Positions 5,713 to 6,251 of a stretch of 6,251 nucleotides of DNA are shown here, in pieces. The first letter of the stretch is position 1; every line of letters begins with the position of its first letter. The notes under the pieces are model-generated. The model did no database searches, was not told the origin of the DNA, and saw only the letters and a list, made by a program, of their open reading frames with translations. Where the stretch lies: NCBI GenBank assembly GCA_028717325.1, contig JAQUOB010000078.1, forward strand, positions 1 through 6,251, written 5' to 3'. A program made the translations under genes and the position numbers. The stretch is from Candidatus Margulisiibacteriota bacterium. GTDB taxonomy: Bacteria > Margulisbacteria > WOR-1 > O2-12-FULL-45-9 > XYB2-FULL-48-7.

Positions 5713-6204
5713 TTATTCGCCGATCAATTTTTCCAGTCGTTTGACGACCGTTCGGTCCGTCCATTCGATTGCGCCCAGCCGCCGCTCAACCGTTTGGCCT
5801 TTCTTATTGATTATGAAAGTGGTCGGTATTGCCGTGATGTTATAACTCCTGGCCGCCCGGCCCGCCGGATCAAGCAAAACCGGGAAAGAATAGCCATTAT
5901 TAAAGATGAACGGCTTGACCGCTTTTTCATCCCGGTCGAGCGCGACCGCCAGAACGACAAAGTTGCGGTTTTTCAATTTCTCCGATAATTTCTGCAAACC
6001 GGGCATTTCCACCCGGCAGGCGGAACACCAGGTCGCCCAAAAATTCAAGAGGATGACTTTGCCTTTGTAAGAAGAGAGCTTGACCTTTTGGCCCGCAAGG
6101 TCGGACAGAGTAAAATCGGGCGCCGCCGTCTTCTCCCCCATTGCCAGGGCAGCTCCGGCCAAAAACAGCGCGAGGCAAAAAAACGCGGCTAATTTCAATT
6201 TCAT
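5713..6204 (-). CDS. Secreted thioredoxin-like thiol-disulfide oxidoreductase (TlpA/ResA family)
   Basis: A 163-residue protein with an N-terminal Sec signal (basic MKLK, hydrophobic core 5-20, likely cleavage after ALA at residue 21) and a redoxin/AhpC-TSA-type thioredoxin fold. The active site is WCSAC with C60 and C63 in NFWATWCSACRVEMP, and the cis-proline loop AIPTTF contains P127. E66 sits where ResA proteins carry a conserved acidic residue. C10 lies in the signal core without a lipobox, so it is not a lipoprotein. Relatives reduce disulfides outside the membrane, for example in cytochrome c maturation or delivery of copper to oxidase; the adjacent copper pump makes a metal-linked role reasonable but unproven. 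The ATG at 6202-6204 has no good Shine-Dalgarno site but overlaps the stop of an upstream frame as ATGA, which suggests translational coupling. Confidence 0.93.
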   Translation of the reverse strand: MKLKLAAFFCLALFLAGAALAMGEKTAAPDFTLSDLAGQKVKLSSYKGKVILLNFWATWCSACRVEMPGLQKLSEKLKNRNFVVLAVALDRDEKAVKPFIFNNGYSFPVLLDPAGRAARSYNITAIPTTFIINKKGQTVERRLGAIEWTDRTVVKRLEKLIGE

Positions 6205-6251
6205 GGGATCTTTCTGGTTATGATATTCCTGAACCGGCTTTGTTGCGCCAT
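6201..6251 (-). CDS. C-terminal tail of an upstream gene, cut by window edge
   Basis: An open frame enters from the right edge and ends in TGA at 6201-6203, sharing the four bases ATGA with the tlpA-like start. The visible 16 residues are basic (QSRFRNIITRKIP at the end). The overlap and the lack of a ribosome site for the downstream gene are the only support; with so little sequence no family can be named. A CcdA-like membrane protein is a common neighbour of TlpA genes, but nothing visible here tests that. Confidence 0.35.
   Translation of the reverse strand: MAQQSRFRNIITRKIP

Noticed and set aside
5927..6178. Alternative frames over the TlpA-like gene (5927-6178 minus, 5794-5988 plus)
   Set aside because: They lack family motifs, while the chosen frame has a signal peptide, WCSAC and the cis-proline loop.

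Overview
All genes that can be supported in this 6.25 kb window lie on the minus strand and read from the right edge to the left. The DNA looks bacterial: purine-rich Shine-Dalgarno sites, an intrinsic terminator and sigma70-like promoter boxes. The host cannot be named from this sequence. The mix of a Thermotoga-type single-cluster ferredoxin, a CymR-like Rrf2 regulator, a copper ATPase whose second HMA domain is degenerate, and a strong excess of the hexamer CGATCG would fit a little-studied anaerobic or candidate-phylum lineage. That is inference.

Layout in transcription order. The window opens with a short C-terminal tail of an upstream gene (6201-6251), whose stop overlaps the start of a secreted TlpA/ResA-type thioredoxin (5713-6204). 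A promoter-bearing gap follows, then a large Cu(I)-type P1B ATPase, CopA (2990-5647), with a YHS domain, a His cluster and two HMA domains. After a 73-79 nt gap without a terminator comes a small two-helix membrane protein extremely rich in methionine (2563-2910). A strong intrinsic terminator (2518-2546) ends this copper/redox block. A near-perfect 12-nt Shine-Dalgarno sequence directly abuts its T-tract and starts a 62-residue [4Fe-4S] ferredoxin (2314-2502).

The left part is a sulfur-assimilation block. A cysteine-free, CymR-like Rrf2 repressor (1779-2195) sits behind its own promoter and a palindrome resembling an IscR/Rrf2 operator. A ~170 nt leader with a strong inverted repeat and a possible 25-codon reading frame follows. 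Then come O-acetylhomoserine sulfhydrylase metY (316-1608) and, 15 nt downstream, cysteine synthase cysK (1-300, cut by the window edge).

Working model: the right block exports copper and handles periplasmic thiols, with the Met-rich protein as a likely metal-binding partner of CopA. The left block fixes sulfide onto O-acetylhomoserine and O-acetylserine under an Rrf2 regulator. Because Bacillus CymR senses cysteine status by binding CysK, co-location of a CymR-like protein with cysK is the most suggestive regulatory feature. No rRNA, tRNA, CRISPR array, transposon or phage gene was seen, and no gap between genes exceeds about 170 nt.
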